Origin: Chytridium lagenaria
Taxonomy: Eukaryota > Chytridiomycota > Chytridiomycetes > Chytridiales > Chytridiaceae
Direction: 5' to 3'
Length of the DNA stretch: 64,000 nt
Assembly: GCA_025449115.1 (NCBI GenBank)
Contig: JAHLKC010000063.1
Span: forward strand, 124,001-188,000
Part shown: positions 30,850-43,931 of the stretch, in pieces
How the letters are laid out: every line of letters starts with the position of its first letter
Numbering within the stretch: position 1 is the stretch's first letter
Translations under genes and position numbers: made by a program
Notes under the pieces: model-generated
The model's database searches: none
What the model saw: only the letters and a program-made list of their open reading frames with translations
What the model was told of the DNA's origin: nothing

Positions 30850-33800
30850 CTAGAGGCATAGATGGTAAGCTGCCAGTTTCCTTGGGAGAAGATGGACATG
30901 TAACCTTAAATGAAAACCTGTTATTATGAACCCTTTTTTTCCCCAACAACGCCACTCATTCAGTTTGGTTTTACTTTGAAGGACAATCGATTTAATTTCC
31001 CTACGGTTTTGCTCGATACGTTGAGCGAATTCGGGGTAGGATGTATTCATCCATTTAAACACATCTCTCGCTATATGCAAATTCCACACAAGTCTTCGTC
31101 CGCGCTGAAGCTGTGCGTCTACCACCTTTTTTTTTAATTCTCAACATATTTGCGTAAGTAAATTGATTCCAATACCTTGATACAGAGCCACTTCGCCAAA
31201 ACTCGAGCCATCCGAAAGTACAGTAATCAAGCCTCCTTCTGCATTCAGAATTTCCACGTCGCCTTTCCGTATGATATACATCTCAGCACCTATATCTCCT
31301 TTTCGAAATATGAAAAACCCTTCCGGCACCACAAGGTTCTGGTTCAAATTAGCAAATAAGACTCTTTCTATGAAGGATATACCTTAATTCTTAAAGTCAG
31401 TATGCTGTAGAACGAATCATCCAAGCCATTGAAAAGTGGTACTTTTTTCAAGAGATCAAGGTATAGAAAGTTTTTGGCTTGGCGAAGAAGATCCGTAGGG
31501 AGCCCATCGAATATATCCGCTTCATCCATGTTTTTCTTTTTCTGCCATTGAAACGTTCTTGCCATCAAAAACATCTGATTTTATGGTAGAGGGTAATAAG
31601 TATTTCGAGACGCTTTCATTCATACATGGAGAGGCATAAACGAAGGAAAATTGAACAATCCAACTTGCCTTTTGCAGATCCGGAGAGACTAGACGTGTTT
31701 TAAAGTATTCACGTATCCTTTCTGTTTGATATTGAAATTCTTTTTCTGAAATACGGGAAGGACGTATGTTAGCGTCGTGAAAAACTCAAAAAGATACTTT
31801 TCTAATACCAGCAGTGAAACACCAACAATAAAAAAAAAATAAAATCAATAAAATACCAATACTGATATAATGGAAGAAAAAACCAAAAGCGTAACCATCT
31901 CACTTACTCCTCTCCATCAATTCCGAATTCGAATCCAACCTCTCCACCAAACTTTCCACAACCCCCGCCACGGTCCCCGCCACCAAAATCCCTAACGCAA
32001 GTTCCCCAATACTCCACGCCGTCTCCATATTTAACTCCGCCGAAACCTCCCTCACCCTCATTTGAATTGTACACAGTGATTCCCTTAAACACTCCAGATA
32101 CTGCGTCACAAACGATACATAGTGCGTCCCCTTTTTGTCTTTGATTAGGTGATGAACGTCAACCCAACGTAGAGGGGAATCCACCGTCAGGTCTAACGCG
32201 AAAAAGAGACATGCATCAACGTGGGCTAGAGTGAGGTAGAAAAAGTTGGCCTTCAGAAGTCGGCTAACGGGCTGTTTTTGAAAAAAAGGTCAGGTTATTT
32301 TTGATTTTTTTCATCCTTTTGATTTTTGTGAGAAGGAATTACCAGAGGAAGTCCGGGCATCTTTGTAATAATGATTTTGTATAGCGGGAATCGAAGAAAT
32401 AGTTTGGCCATAGATATACCTGCCCAAAGCTTATACCTAGCAAACCTACCCTAAACGTTAACCCCAAATAATAATAATAAAAACAAAATAAAAATTCATC
32501 AAAACTCACTGTACAGACGGTGGGATCCCTATCCCAAAAACCTGGAAAAACTCCCCACTCACTGGCACCACAAACGCCATCATCTGTATAGGAATAGAAG
32601 CCATAACTTTGATCGCTCCCCCACTCTCCCAAAACCTCCTCGCCCAAGCCTCCATCTTTGTCTCCCCGTTTTCTCGATCATAAGCATCTTTGACGCGTCG
32701 TTTGGCATGCGCCCCACCGCCTTTCACGCTATCCAGATTCATCTCCTCCATTTTGGTCGTCGTCTCGCTGCGATCGCGGGTTCGACCATCATGAGGAAAT
32801 CGAGGAACACGTGGAACCACAGAATGGTATCAGTAGGAGGGAAGATGTGCGTCCATCCAAGATGAAGGGGGACTGTGATGAGGAGGTATACGTGACATAA
32901 AAACATAAACACTCTCCATACGATCCCCCATTTCCTTATTTTCAACCCCAACACAAATAGAAACGCGAGCATCGAAATCATTCTTCGTCCAGTCACGATT
33001 CTCTTCACTATCATCCATCCAGCACCCCACATCTCTTTCACTTTCCGCATCACCTCATTCCCCCATTGAAAATCCCCTTCATCGTCCTCACCGCCCCCTC
33101 ATCCTGCAACGACACCACCCCAGTCTTCACCGTCCCCTCCCCATTTACCGCAAACGACACCCGACTCTTGGACCTCGACGTTGAATCCAACTTCTCCTCA
33201 ATCCCACGTCCCCCGCTCGCAAGCCGACTCCTCCAAGGCAACGTCACCGCGGCCGCCTTGACAAGCGGTAGAATCTTCTCCTTAACCTCAACCGACTGTG
33301 CCTCAACCTCCCCTAACCGTCTCGGCTTTCCAGGGAGCACCGAATCCGCCACCGCCAAGGCTACAACATTCCCGGGAGCCACAACACTTCTACCTGCTCT
33401 CCCAAACTCTGCACTGCCAATGGGGAACCCGCCACTCCCATGCGCCCATGAGGCTCGACGCGGTCGATCGACATGTTGAGAGGCTTGGAGAGCGGCGAAG
33501 GCGGCGAGGGAGGAGACGCCGGAACCGCGGCGTTGACGGACGAGACTTTCGGAGGGAGATGTAGTTCCTACACGAAACTCTTCGGTGCTTGAATAAGATG
33601 TGCGGCGACTGTGGGGCCATTTGGAGGAGGTAGACGAGCGGGAAGAGCGAGGGGATGGTGTGCGGATGGTTGTGGGACGTTTAAGACGGGAGAGGAAACT
33701 CCATTGGGAGGGGTTGACGCTCATTGAACCAAAGTTGGAGGGGGGTGGGTGGATGGAGTGAGGGGAGGAGGGAGATTGCGGGGAGGTTTGGGTTGAGGGG

Positions 33801-34802
33801 AGGTTTGGCGTTGCGGGGAGACGGGCCGATCTGGTTGATGATGGAGGGGGAGTGGCTGTTGGACTTCAGGTTGGGGAAAGGATGAGGCGGCGTGGACGTC
33901 TGCGCAACTCAAGTCTGGAAGAGAGAAGCCGTGACGACCTTGACCTAATGAAGGCCGGTCTGACATAGAGGTGAGGTCAATGCTTGAAGTATCTGAGAAT
34001 GCTTTGGAAGCGCGAAAAGCGGATTTCGCTGTGGATGAACGTGATGGTGGAGGATGGCTGTCGTGGGAAGGTGAGTGGTGGGTGCGGTTGGATGCTGTTG
34101 CAGTTGAGACGCGAGTTGGAATGAGAGACTCATGGATGGTGGATTTAGGAGGCTTTATGTTGACGTTTGGTTGTGTGGTCTTTGAAGGTTGTGAAGTCAC
34201 ATCGTGGGATGTGGAGGTGACGCGATGTTGTGCCGCCAACGGTGACGCATCCGGTGAAGCCTTCGAGGTGGTTCGAGACGGACGTGACTTGACCGTCTCA
34301 TCATCCGCACGAATTCGCCTTTCCTGGCTTTCCAACCACGCCGACGCCATGGTCGGTTGTGTTGACGGGGTTGGGGTTATGGGAATGCAGGCGGGGAGTC
34401 TTTCCTGAATGCGTGTGGTACGTCTTAATGGGGAGACTGAGGAACAAGGGTCTGGTGGATCCGGGAAAGCGCCGGATGGGGACCATTCTAACGAAGGGGA
34501 GGCGGTGGGAGAATAAGTCAATGGCTGATCTTGAAGCTGGAAACGGGTTGGAGATGATGGGATGTCGTCAATGTGAAGATTGACCTCTAACGATGAGGTT
34601 GTTGACCTGTTATGGGTGAACGGTGGGAGATGAGCTGTCGTTGAGTTCCATGGTGGACTTGGAGGTCTAAACGAAGGCTGCTAAATAAAATAAAGTCTAT
34701 ATCAATTTCTTTATCCTAGACGTATAAAAGGTGGGGGGGGAGGTGGTGAGGGGTGGGTTTGTCATGACACTAATTATCGCTCACCGGAGCTTTCTTTTCC
34801 AT
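30850..34802 (-). CDS. Cyclic-nucleotide-gated-like channel 2 with long disordered N-terminus and degenerate pore
   Basis: The start at 34802 (MEKKAP, then an intron to about 34680) joins in frame to a Ser/Pro-rich N-terminus of roughly 580 residues. Then: S1 (IVWRVFMFLCHVYLLITVPL), S2 (ILWFHVFLDFLMMVEP), S3 (IKVMASIPIQMMAFVVP), a weakly charged S4 (WAGISMAKLFLRFPLYKIII), S5 (ANFFYLTLAHVDACLFFAL), pore/S6 (QYLECLRESLCTIQMRVREV; ALGILVAGTVAGVVESLVER), C-linker (REYFKTRLVSPDLQK; ADIFDGLPTDLLRQAKNFLY), and a cyclic-nucleotide-binding domain (VPEGFFIFRKGDIGAEMYII, then FGEVALYQGGRRTASA). There is no GYG, GET or similar filter. One intron (about 31577-31670) uses GC-AG. Frame breaks near 33730, 33060, 32785 and 31055. 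The C-terminal end at 30850 is approximate. Confidence 0.8.
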
Positions 34803-35114
34803 GATCCCTCGGTGTGAGGCTGCAACGGATGAAGGAATCTCGCAGAGATATGATAAACTTCAAGACCATCCGGGTCCTGTTGCACCCTTCGAAACTCTGC
34901 ATTCCTTAGGTCACGGATCCACGTCACTGAAGATCACCAGAGGAAATAGAGGCAAAGATCAAAAAATAAAGAAAAGGGAGATTTTCTCAAAACCCATAAC
35001 TCAAAGTGACAAAAAAAAGGGCATGCGGATATATTTATATTAAAAGCAATAAAGGGCAATTTGCAAATCAAAGGCCAAAGCAAAAATGAAACGAGTTATG
35101 TTGATAAATGTCGT
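34803..35114. promoter_or_regulatory. Spacer between TFIIB and channel 2 (same strand)
   Basis: About 310 bp between the stop of TFIIB (35115) and the start of channel 2. It should contain the TFIIB 3' untranslated region and the channel promoter. No gene seen. Confidence 0.4.
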
Positions 35115-36328
35115 TCATGATGGAAGAGAGTCAACCCCTTTGGGCATGTTCAAGTCCTTGGCAATCTCCTCCCTCACATTGTACATAATCTTATACGAAT
35201 TTTTCAACGTCGCCTCCGTACATCCAGCAACCTTCGCAACCTCGGCGGCAGGTTTCGAAGACTCGGACAAACAAGCTGCAAAATACAAGCTCGCCGCAAC
35301 CACCGAGATAGTTGACTTTCCCGCCAATATCCCCATCTCTGAGACCTTATCTGCCACTTGTAACCCAGCCTTCTGAACCTCCTTGTTCAGATCCAGCGCG
35401 TCTGAGAAGCGATAGATGTATGAGCTGAGCACACTTGAGCAGGTTTATCAAAGAGATGCTGGAGAGACTTGTAACATCTCCCGATCTCCTTCTTGCTCAC
35501 GTTGGTGACGTTACAGATTTCCTTAAACGTTCTCGTCACAGAGTGGTGACGACACGCCACGTAGATACAGGCAGCCATGATCGCATCATGTGTCTTCCCT
35601 CTCAGCAACTTCTCGTCCTCAACCCTTTTGAAAAGCTGTTTCGCCGAATCCACCACCACTTTCCCAAGACCCATACGTTCACACATTGTTTGAATGGTAC
35701 GGAAGTGAGAGAGAAGGGATTTCTCGCCCTTGACATTGGTGACTTTGCCGTGCACTCGGGACAACTCTTTCGCAGCTCCACTACCACCGTCTTTGTAGGA
35801 GATAGTGGTGGCTTCAAGGTAGTTCTGACCACCGAGGAGGGCGTCACCTGCTGCTCCAACACGAGAGGGGTCGTCGCCACCTTCGTCGTTGGAAAAAGTT
35901 CGCCATTCTGACCGGGTATCTATAATGCGGTCGCCGAGAACTAGACCTGATGCACCAATACCATAGATGTTAGTTTAGTTTTCTTTTAAGATTCTATTTA
36001 TTTGAATAGAGGTGGGTATGGGTTCATCTTCCACTGGAACAAGGTGGGCTTTTTTCCTCTATTCTACAGGGGAGGGCTTATTCTCACCACAAGTCCCGCA
36101 CACCAAATCCCCGTCCTTAAAGTTCTCAATAATGTTCGGGTGGGGATCCCTGCAATTCGAGCACATCACTCTGCAGCTCAAGTCTGCAGTAGGCCTCTGA
36201 GGGCCATGCTCCAACTTTGATGCAAAGGTCATCATTTTTGGAATTTGTTGAGAAAGAATTTCTGAAGAACTTTTGGAAGATTTGTGGTGGTTTATCTTCA
36301 TTTTGTCTTTGTGATTGGCGCAGTCCAT
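35115..36328 (-). CDS. Transcription initiation factor TFIIB
   Basis: General RNA polymerase II factor that bridges TBP and polymerase. Exons complement of 35115..35946 and 36088..36328. After a short basic N-terminus comes the zinc ribbon (CSNCRDPHPNIIENFKDGDL, then VCGTCG; four Cys), the B-reader/linker (VLGDRIIDTRSEWRTFSNDE), and two cyclin folds: CERMGLGKVVVDSAKQLFKR with IMAACIYVACRHHSVTRTFK and EICNVTNVSKKEIGRCYKSL; then YIYRFSDALDL, VSEMGILAGKSTISVVAASL and STISVVAASLYFAACLSESS. The frame breaks once near 35431 (one base missing at GTGTGCTC). Length about 350 residues, normal for the family. The intron falls inside the zinc ribbon immediately after its last Cys. Confidence 0.95.
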
Positions 36329-36523
36329 GCCTAATTTACCTAATAAATGTATTAAGCTTCAAAACTTTGGCACCTTTACGAATTCCTCCTGCGTAGGTTT
36401 TTTTCTTTTCTTTCTCATATAGACATACAAATACATAAAGTGACTGTGCCTAAAACCCTTCATCTTATCATCAACAATACCAAAGCAAGCCATTATATCT
36501 ACAAAAACATGGGATATCGCCAA

Positions 36524-39500
36524 TTAAGGAGGGACAGAGGTTAACAGCGTCCACATCATGAGGGTTTCAAAATGTTCAATAACGTTTCCCGCACGGAGTC
36601 CGTGGCGTTCACTTGGATACACCTAAGCGTAAAATGTCTGATTAGATTATGCTGGATGGAACAAGCGGCCGCACCTGAACTCTGTGAGGCTTCGATGACC
36701 TCACTAATTCAGCTACTAGTGACTCAGTATTTTTAAAGTGTACGTTCTCATCGATCGCGCCATGAACGATTAGAAGACGGCAATCACTTTAAGTCAACCA
36801 AAAAGTAAGTTTAAAAAGCAGAACAGATGAAGAAGGACAAATGCACAGAGATGATATGTTGCTTACGTTTCAGGAAACCTGTCTATATAATTTAAAACAC
36901 TTCCAAGGCGATATCCCTCTGGATTTTCCTCAGGGAGACCCATGTATTTCTCAGTGTACGCCGCATCATACAATTCCCAACTAGTAACAGGAGCTCCACT
37001 AATGGCGACCTTGAAAATATCTGGGTACTGCGCCAAGGCCATAAGAGAAAGGTATCCGCCTATTACTCAAACAAAAAACGACAATATGTAAATATAAAAA
37101 TATAGAGAATTTGAGATAAATACCGTAACTCCATCCCGTTATAGCAATCCTCATCGGATCCACAAAACCTGTTCCAAACCCATTCTTAGAAGCTTCCACT
37201 ATCCGTCCCAAGCTTCACGAATATCCCAATGGCGCATATCCTGAAAAAAGGGACTCTCGATAACGGAATCTGACGACATACTGTGCCGTGTTGCAAGAAA
37301 CAACAACCCCTCAATCTGATCTTTTAACTCACCGTTCCCATCCGGTTTTGAATGTGGCCTTCGAATGCAAGACCTCTATCAAAAGATCCGCGGGAGTCAA
37401 TTAAGACCACAACATATCTACCAAGAATATACATTAAATTTGCTTATGTATGGACGAACGATTTACCCGAATTGAAGCGCAAGAAACACTCGCATGAATT
37501 TAGGATACTTGTAATCGTTTGTAACAACTTGGACATTGGGACCACCGTACACTCTCACGATAACAGGATACTTGACCCCCTCTTTATAATTCTTCGGTTT
37601 ATAAATCATCCCAAAAAGCTCAACACCTAATAAATTTAAAATATACTTTCACAAATAGATTACCATCGCTATTAATGAACGAGAAAAACTCGGGGTTCCA
37701 ATATGGCGGCATGATTTCTTCTGAAGGCAAACGAGAAGGAAGAAGCGAAGAAACCTTTTGCGCAGTTATTGTAAGAATGTCAGCACCATCCGGTGCATCT
37801 TCAGGTGAAGAATTACGTCGTTTCTGGCTGCCCACAGATGTAGGTTCAGTAGCGGGGATATCAGAGGCATATGTGTGATCTGTAGAAGAATCCGGGGAGA
37901 TGGAGGCGTCAGGAGAAAGATGAAATTTTTTGTAAACGTGATGAGATGAAGGGGGTTTCCGTGATGTGTGCGTGCGGTGGATGGAGTGGAGTTCTTGAAA
38001 AGGGAAATGATAGACGGATGAGGTTGTGGAGATGTAGAGGGTACATGATTCGTTCATGATCATATCGTGTGATTGACCTAACGGAGTCAAACGCTTGTAA
38101 TTTTAGGCTCCATTGGCGATTCCTCCTGAGAAAAAGTACTCCACGAATTCAGGCCGATTTCCTGGGTATCTTTTAGTGCAAAGACGATACGTAGATTTGT
38201 AATTCTATAGGTGTGTCGGCTTTACCAACAAAATACACCAACTTGGAGGCCTCATCCACCGATATCCGACCATCTACCACCTGCCAAGGCCCTGAAGTGA
38301 TTTTTCTTATTCTAGCGGGTAATTTTTTAACAGCTGAGGAGGAATCGGTGTCAATGGAACATGATATGTGGTAGAGATGTCGATATCCGGTCCGTTCGGA
38401 TGCCCAGATAAATTCTCGAGTTAACGGGAGCGAGGTTTTATAAAATGGAGGATGTCCGTGACGTTTATCCAATACGGGGATTCGTCTTGGCAGAGAATGA
38501 GGATAGAGGCGGGGAGTCGGTTGAAAGTGTAGCTTGGTATTCGTGAGAGTCATGAAAACTTATGGGAATTTCTATCAAAGCTATCCTTTTCTGGGGACGA
38601 TCGAGGAGTTGCGCCCAAATACTGAAAGTATAGAACGATTAATTTCAATGTAAGGAACAAATAATGTAATAACGAAAAAATACAAAGATTTACCCTGACC
38701 GTCCGGAAGCCATCCGACTCGAGGTATGTACTCAAGCCAGGAAAATAACCTTTTCAGGTTAAATCGACCATGAGACCACGAACTGCCGGGGTCTGTGGTG
38801 TGTTTGACTTCAGCAAAGCAGGATCAAACGACACTATCTTGATTTCCACAGATGCGTTGCTCTTCCAACACGAGGATATTAAACTGGTCTACAGTACCAT
38901 CCAGACCAGGTCGTGCAATACTGATCAAATCCACTGGCCCTCATCGACTTCCAGGTAGAGTATGCTCTCCAGTTTATCCTCGCGCTCCTCTGGTCTCAGC
39001 GTGTCCTTAGAGTCCAAAGGTGCCCACCAGTAACCAGTAAATCTATGGAACTCTTCTTGCATGATATACTCTGCTACTCCGTTCATAATACTGGGATGTC
39101 TCCGATCCGTCAACTGAAGATCGATCCATCCAAGTTGAAACCCAGATGTCGCGATTGTGAATGTATGAAATGAGGTCGCCGAATCGACCTCCAACTTTAG
39201 GATCAAGACGTGGAACAGTTTTTTTAAAGGGTATAGTTTGGGAGAGAATGCTGCGATATCCTATTTAGCCAATTAAACTTTAAGAATTCTTAACAAAAAT
39301 AAAAATCCAGCATCACAAGAACGCTTTCTTTTATTTACCTTTGTCACTGTTCCATGAAAATCTCGTGCCCAAGAGTAAACATCAGAGTGTTAAAATGGTT
39401 CCCTTCCAAAGCTGAAAAAAGAAACTCCAAGTCGGACTAGAGACAGTCGCTTCCGTTCTTAACCATCATTTCTTCGGGGGTTGTTTTGTCGGACCTTGAG

Positions 39501-39850
39501 GAATTTTCCCTAAGCCAGGATTCTGATAGTAACGGCTTCAAGTTATGCTTCGATGTTTCCATGTATACAAGGTTCATAAATCGAGTCGACACATGATCTC
39601 CCCAGCTACATGACCTTTGGCGTTGGCGAGGAGTAGATTCGATCATGTAGGTCATCAAAAACAAAGTCCTTGCAGACGGGCATGGTAAGTGAGTGATGGG
39701 AAGTATGGAATTCCCGCACTCTCTTTCTAACTCCATCCCACGAAAGATGTCTATCTGAAGTCCGATCGGTTGCTGGGGAGACGTCACCGGGACCTGCGCC
39801 TGGCACCATCCGAGAGACTGATGGAGCCTCTGTTGATATGCAAAAATTTT
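36524..39850 (-). CDS. Dipeptidyl peptidase of the DPP8/9 type (S9B prolyl oligopeptidase family)
   Basis: Serine peptidase releasing X-Pro dipeptides. N-terminal motif SWDGVRKRVREFHTSHHSLT with DFVFDD; beta-propeller markers NGVAEYIMQEEFHRFTGYWW, REFIWASERTGYRHLYHISC and KLVYFVGKADTPIELQIYVS; hydrolase entry YVVVLIDSRGSFDRGLAFEG. The catalytic Ser is in GWSYGGY (split by an intron near 37066-37124). Then LSLMALAQYPDIFKVAISGA, Asp in VHGAIDENVHF (about 36755) and His in PSERHGLRAG (about 36590). It stops at 36524-36526. Many small introns (for example about 36870, 37280 and 37410) and several frame breaks make the exact exon list unreliable, and the first exon (39600-39850 or beyond) has no secure start. 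No signal peptide was seen, consistent with cytosolic DPP8/9 rather than DPP4. Confidence 0.86.
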
Positions 39851-40777
39851 ACCGGTAAGTTTGATAATTTTTATCTTGAATTTTCGGCCTAACAACCCTA
39901 GCCCCCGGACCCCTTCTTTTTACGATATGTGTAACAAGATGTGCAGAGCGGACTATGTGCAGCAGGTTTATTTGTATTCGTCATGTTTGTAGATACTTTG
40001 ATTTGAGTAGAGTATTCGCAGAGCGAGAGGAGATATCGTAAGTATGGATGGGAGGAGGTTATTTTACATTAATCTGTGGTGAATATAGGAAAGTTTAAGA
40101 ATGGAGGAGAGAGAATAAGAAAAAACCATGACAGCAGTTAACATTGATATTTAAAAATTCCAGGAACTAATTGCGATGAATTATTCACTGTCAGCCACTT
40201 TCTACATCGTCAACATTGATGCATCCAAGTGGCAAAGAACGCCAAACAGTGAAATGCTCGGCGGATTCAATTTGAATGCTTCTGGTAAACTAGTATGAGG
40301 GCGAGAGCATATGGCAGAGGCTTGAGGAACCAGGCAGAAGGCTATGAGTATTATCGACACGTAAATACTACTCGTGCAGTTGCAGGACGAGGAAACGAGA
40401 TGAGGCCGGTCCGGGCATTTTTGTGATTTCTTTATTGGCGTGCACATGACGTGGGCATTTATTGACGTTTCGCGCTAAATCTGTTGAGAAAAATGGTTGA
40501 AACCGTTTATATCTTGTAGCACCTTTATTCGCGTCATCTATTTAATCTATTGCATGTATCCCTTATTATTTATTTGAATGTTCTTTCCCTTGTTACATGT
40601 TTGTTTACACACGTGAGCTTGTTCCTTCCCCTTTCTTCCTCACCTTAAGTTTGTATATATGTGTGCGATTGAAGCACTTGCGGTAGTTAGAGATTTATTG
40701 GCAATTAATAGTTTGTTCACCCATTTCTCATTTACAACAAATTAAGAGTCCGAATCGCTCCTCCACGTAATTTGAAA
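39851..40777. other. Upstream region of the peptidase gene
   Basis: About 930 bp with no protein-like ORF on either strand. The ORF at 40202-40447 (minus) is Cys/Ser-rich and matches nothing I know. Confidence 0.4.
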
Positions 40778-41310
40778 ATGAAATCCGTCACTCTTAGTTA
40801 TATTACCCCACTTGCATATGATGGTGACTTACTCACCTGGCAAGATGTGCACATCTCCGAAGCTCTTGCACGGAACAAACTCCTTCAAACGATATCAGAA
40901 GATTGCACTGAAGAAACAGTTAATCCTGGACACATGAGAGAAGAGGCAGAAGTATTTGGGACACCCCAAGGCTTAAAGATTTTGTTGCTGTAGCGAATCG
41001 GTATTACTGTTACGCGGGATTCAGTACAGACACTACACCAGCCTTTCCAAGAACGATTGAGGATAAACTCAGTGCAATTTCAGTGATAAAGCAACACATG
41101 GAACCAAAACGTACGGCTCTTCTTGCTGACAGGAGACATCCAAAAATTCGCGGCGGTTGTCTTGCGGATCCTTCAACAGCAATTTGGCGTCACAAATCTT
41201 GAACAACGCCAGACTATTGTTGATGAATTTTGAAACATTAAGATGAAGGATAGGGAAACGTTGGAATTTACATCAAAGTGGTTCCTCTTCAGGCTGCAGT
41301 CAAAGGTAAG
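40778..41310 (+). pseudogene. Decayed Ty1/Copia-type gag remnant
   Basis: An ORF at 40778-40993 (LTWQDVHISEALARNKLLQT) and, further on in a broken frame, AAVVLRILQQQFGVTNLEQR, then QTIVDEF, stop, NIKMKDRETLEFTSKW. The order and wording (W..., L/ILQQQFG..., EF-NIKMKD...EF) resemble the gag (UBN2-type) domain of Copia retrotransposons. Stops and frame changes show it is dead. No LTR, integrase or reverse transcriptase of this family is seen nearby. Confidence 0.45.
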
Positions 41311-41339
41311 GCCGAAAATGAAGATTACCTGGAGGACTG

Positions 41340-41412
41340 TGACAACAGGGAGGAGCAGGAGGAGCAGGAGGAGTAGGAGGAGCTCAGGAGGAGCATGAAG
41401 AGGAGGAGACTG
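41340..41412 (+). repeat. GAG/GCA purine microsatellite
   Basis: Repeated GAGGAGCAG-type triplets on the plus strand, following the Copia-like remnant. Confidence 0.75.
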
Positions 41413-41743
41413 GGGGAGTTAGAGATTGACAGGAGAGACATAGCTGAGGTAGCAGTGAAGATGCGGATGAAGCCCCAATATGACGTCAAATGGGGGGTGC
41501 GTATTTTTAGCGAAATCTGATATGCCGCCTCTTTCTCCTATTTTGTATGCTAGATTTGTCATGTTGGGCGTGTTTATCTTATATTAGCATGGTTTGAATT
41601 ATGTTAATAGAAATATGTTTTTTAATCATTATCAATTTAATAATGTATCTGTGTCCGTCTGCACAATATGTGTCTGTCTGCACAAATGTGTTCCATACTG
41701 GTGAAAAAAACGACGGGAAATAATCCATTCTCATCACAGATGT

Positions 41744-42058
41744 GTGAAAAATAGGTCCCAAACCCCAAATATTTTTTTTTTGGTTATGGAACGGCTGAGC
41801 GCATTTCGCATACTGGCCAAAGGACGGCCAAAGTTTCTTTTGGTAGATGATGTCTTGAGGTTTTCAACAGAGCTCGCTGAGGAGGATGGTTGCAAGTGTA
41901 GGAGGCCAGAGGACAATTACAAGGCACACTGCAAGGTTGCTTGTGCAAGCCTGTCAGTACCTCATGTCAAGGTTGGTCTTGGTCCAGATGCAGTGTACCC
42001 AGAGAATGTAATGCTGGATGGGGGCTCACAAGTCATAACTGTCTGGCTGTCCATCTAG
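41744..42058 (+). CDS. Hypothetical ORF, probably a fragment
   Basis: A 104-residue ORF with protein-like composition (GRPKFLLVDDVLRFSTELAE; Cys-containing CKCRRPEDNYKAHCKVAC; GPDAVYPENVMLDGGSQVI). I do not recognise it. It lies among decayed elements and has no convincing flanking exons, so it may be a transposon-derived piece. Confidence 0.25.
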   Translation: MKNRSQTPNIFFLVMERLSAFRILAKGRPKFLLVDDVLRFSTELAEEDGCKCRRPEDNYKAHCKVACASLSVPHVKVGLGPDAVYPENVMLDGGSQVITVWLSI

Positions 42059-42424
42059 AAGCGTGTGGCAGCAAGGGCATTGAGGATGGGACCTCTATCA
42101 GCATGTTTTTTTATATTTACTTTTTCTTTGCAGATTTTCTTATGGCTCTTCAGGAGTTTTTGTTATTTTTGGTTGATTTTTGTGATTTATTTTTTGCCAA
42201 TTTAAATTTTTGGTAGAGGAACTGAAATTCAAATACAGTATCCTTGAGGGCCATATGGGGCATACCATGGGAGGGGTACACTAATGTCTGTGAACTTTTG
42301 CAATTATAAAGCTCCCTATTTAAAGGTGCATCGGATAGAGCATCCAAAATACTATTAGATAAACATTGGGGCTGCCCCTGGGTTACGGGTTTTGAGGAAG
42401 CTAACAATAGCGTTAAAGGACAGT

Positions 42425-42635
42425 GTTTAAATGAGATAGATTATGAACCCGAGAATCTGCAGGATATCCAACCCAAACATGAAAAATTTACAGAGATTGG
42501 GTTTAGACCACCCAAACTTTAGCATCTGCAGAGTATCAATCCCAAACCTGAAGATCCGCAGGGAATGGGATTACACCGCCCAAACCTGAGAATCCACAAG
42601 CTAAAAGATTAGACCACCCAAGTCTGAAATTGTAA
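42425..42635. repeat. Degenerate minisatellite, unit about 55 bp
   Basis: Three to four degenerate units sharing AACCTGAGAATCTGCAGG-like and TTAGACCACCCAAA-like phrases (42440-42630). Confidence 0.65.
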
Positions 42636-43920
42636 TGCATGAAAAGGTCCAAGATAGTCCATCCAAAAGCTCTCGTCCTCTTTTTTACCTGGATGCGTAA
42701 GGAGGTTTGAGCTTGGTAACAACAACAACTTGTCCGCTATCTCTGGGTTTAATAGAAATATTGGGTCTGGTCCTATCCTGCATTGATTGATCACTAACCA
42801 ATTTCAGCATTACAATAATTACGGATGCAATTGCATCTACTAGAATACGTTAAACTTTCCAGAAGCCATCCCACTAAGTGAGGGGCAACGTACTTGCTTG
42901 TGTATTATTGATAGTTTGCTCTCTGTCTTTCAGGCGTCTGCTGAAATGTGTGGACGCCTGTCATAAATTATTGTTTAGTAGATCACAAATTAAAATACAG
43001 CAAAATAACTTACAGAGCCTCAATACATCTGCAATGAGTGTTGTTAGTGTGATCCAAGTCTATAGTATCCTTAGAACTATTCTCTATAATGTCACGTCCC
43101 ACTGTTTGAATAGCCTTTAGTAATGCCTCATCCGGCACTTGAAACCTCCCAAAGCGTTTCCGAGCCTGTTATGGAGCTATATAGCTTCTGGTAATCTTCA
43201 TCCAAAATGTAATTGGCATAGGCCGGGGTTTCACTTTCTTCAATAATATGCCTTTATGTTTGGTTCTGAAAAACAAGGTAAAAGGAAATCAGGAATTGAA
43301 ACTTACTGGCAACAATAGCATCAAAGAGTGTTTCTTCCCAAACTTGGTCGTCAAATAACAACTCAACCATAACTTTTTGAATTACTTTTGAACAATTGAT
43401 ATCTACTACAAAAACCTAGTCCAAAAACTTATACAAGTATTATGGTTGAAGGGTTATGCCATTTGTTTATAGAGCAGCAATTTTAACATAAATTATATCA
43501 TCTTCATCCATTAAACTATCTTTCTCTATAAATGCTTTTATTGCGGTTGCTAACATCATGTCAACAGTTTATTTCATAGAGGTGTAATGCCGCAAAGGGG
43601 GTTATAAGGGCCTGTGGGTTAGAAGGTTAGGTATTTCATATGTAAACCGCAATAAAATGGACGAGCGTATAAAGAACAAAAGAAAATAAACATGAAAAGT
43701 TGAAACGCACGTAAGAACAGACAAACGACCCTAACAACTACACGACTGATTAAGAAACAATTAAGGCAAAAGATATGAAAGAGTCTGCAAATGTATTTAC
43801 AAAATAAATCGTCAAGGAAAGAATAGATATCTATCTTATATAAAAGTGAACGCATTTTTATTTTAACATTACTATACATACAATTAATATATAAACAAAA
43901 TGATGATTAAGTAAATAAAA
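42636..43920. other. Unannotated, decayed AT-rich region
   Basis: Short ORFs on both strands (for example 42878-43120 plus, 43619-43879 minus) lack recognisable domains. Around 43280-43560 the minus strand shows broken protein-like phrases, suggesting old element debris, but I cannot name a family. Confidence 0.35.
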
Positions 43921-43931
43921 AAATGTGAAGG

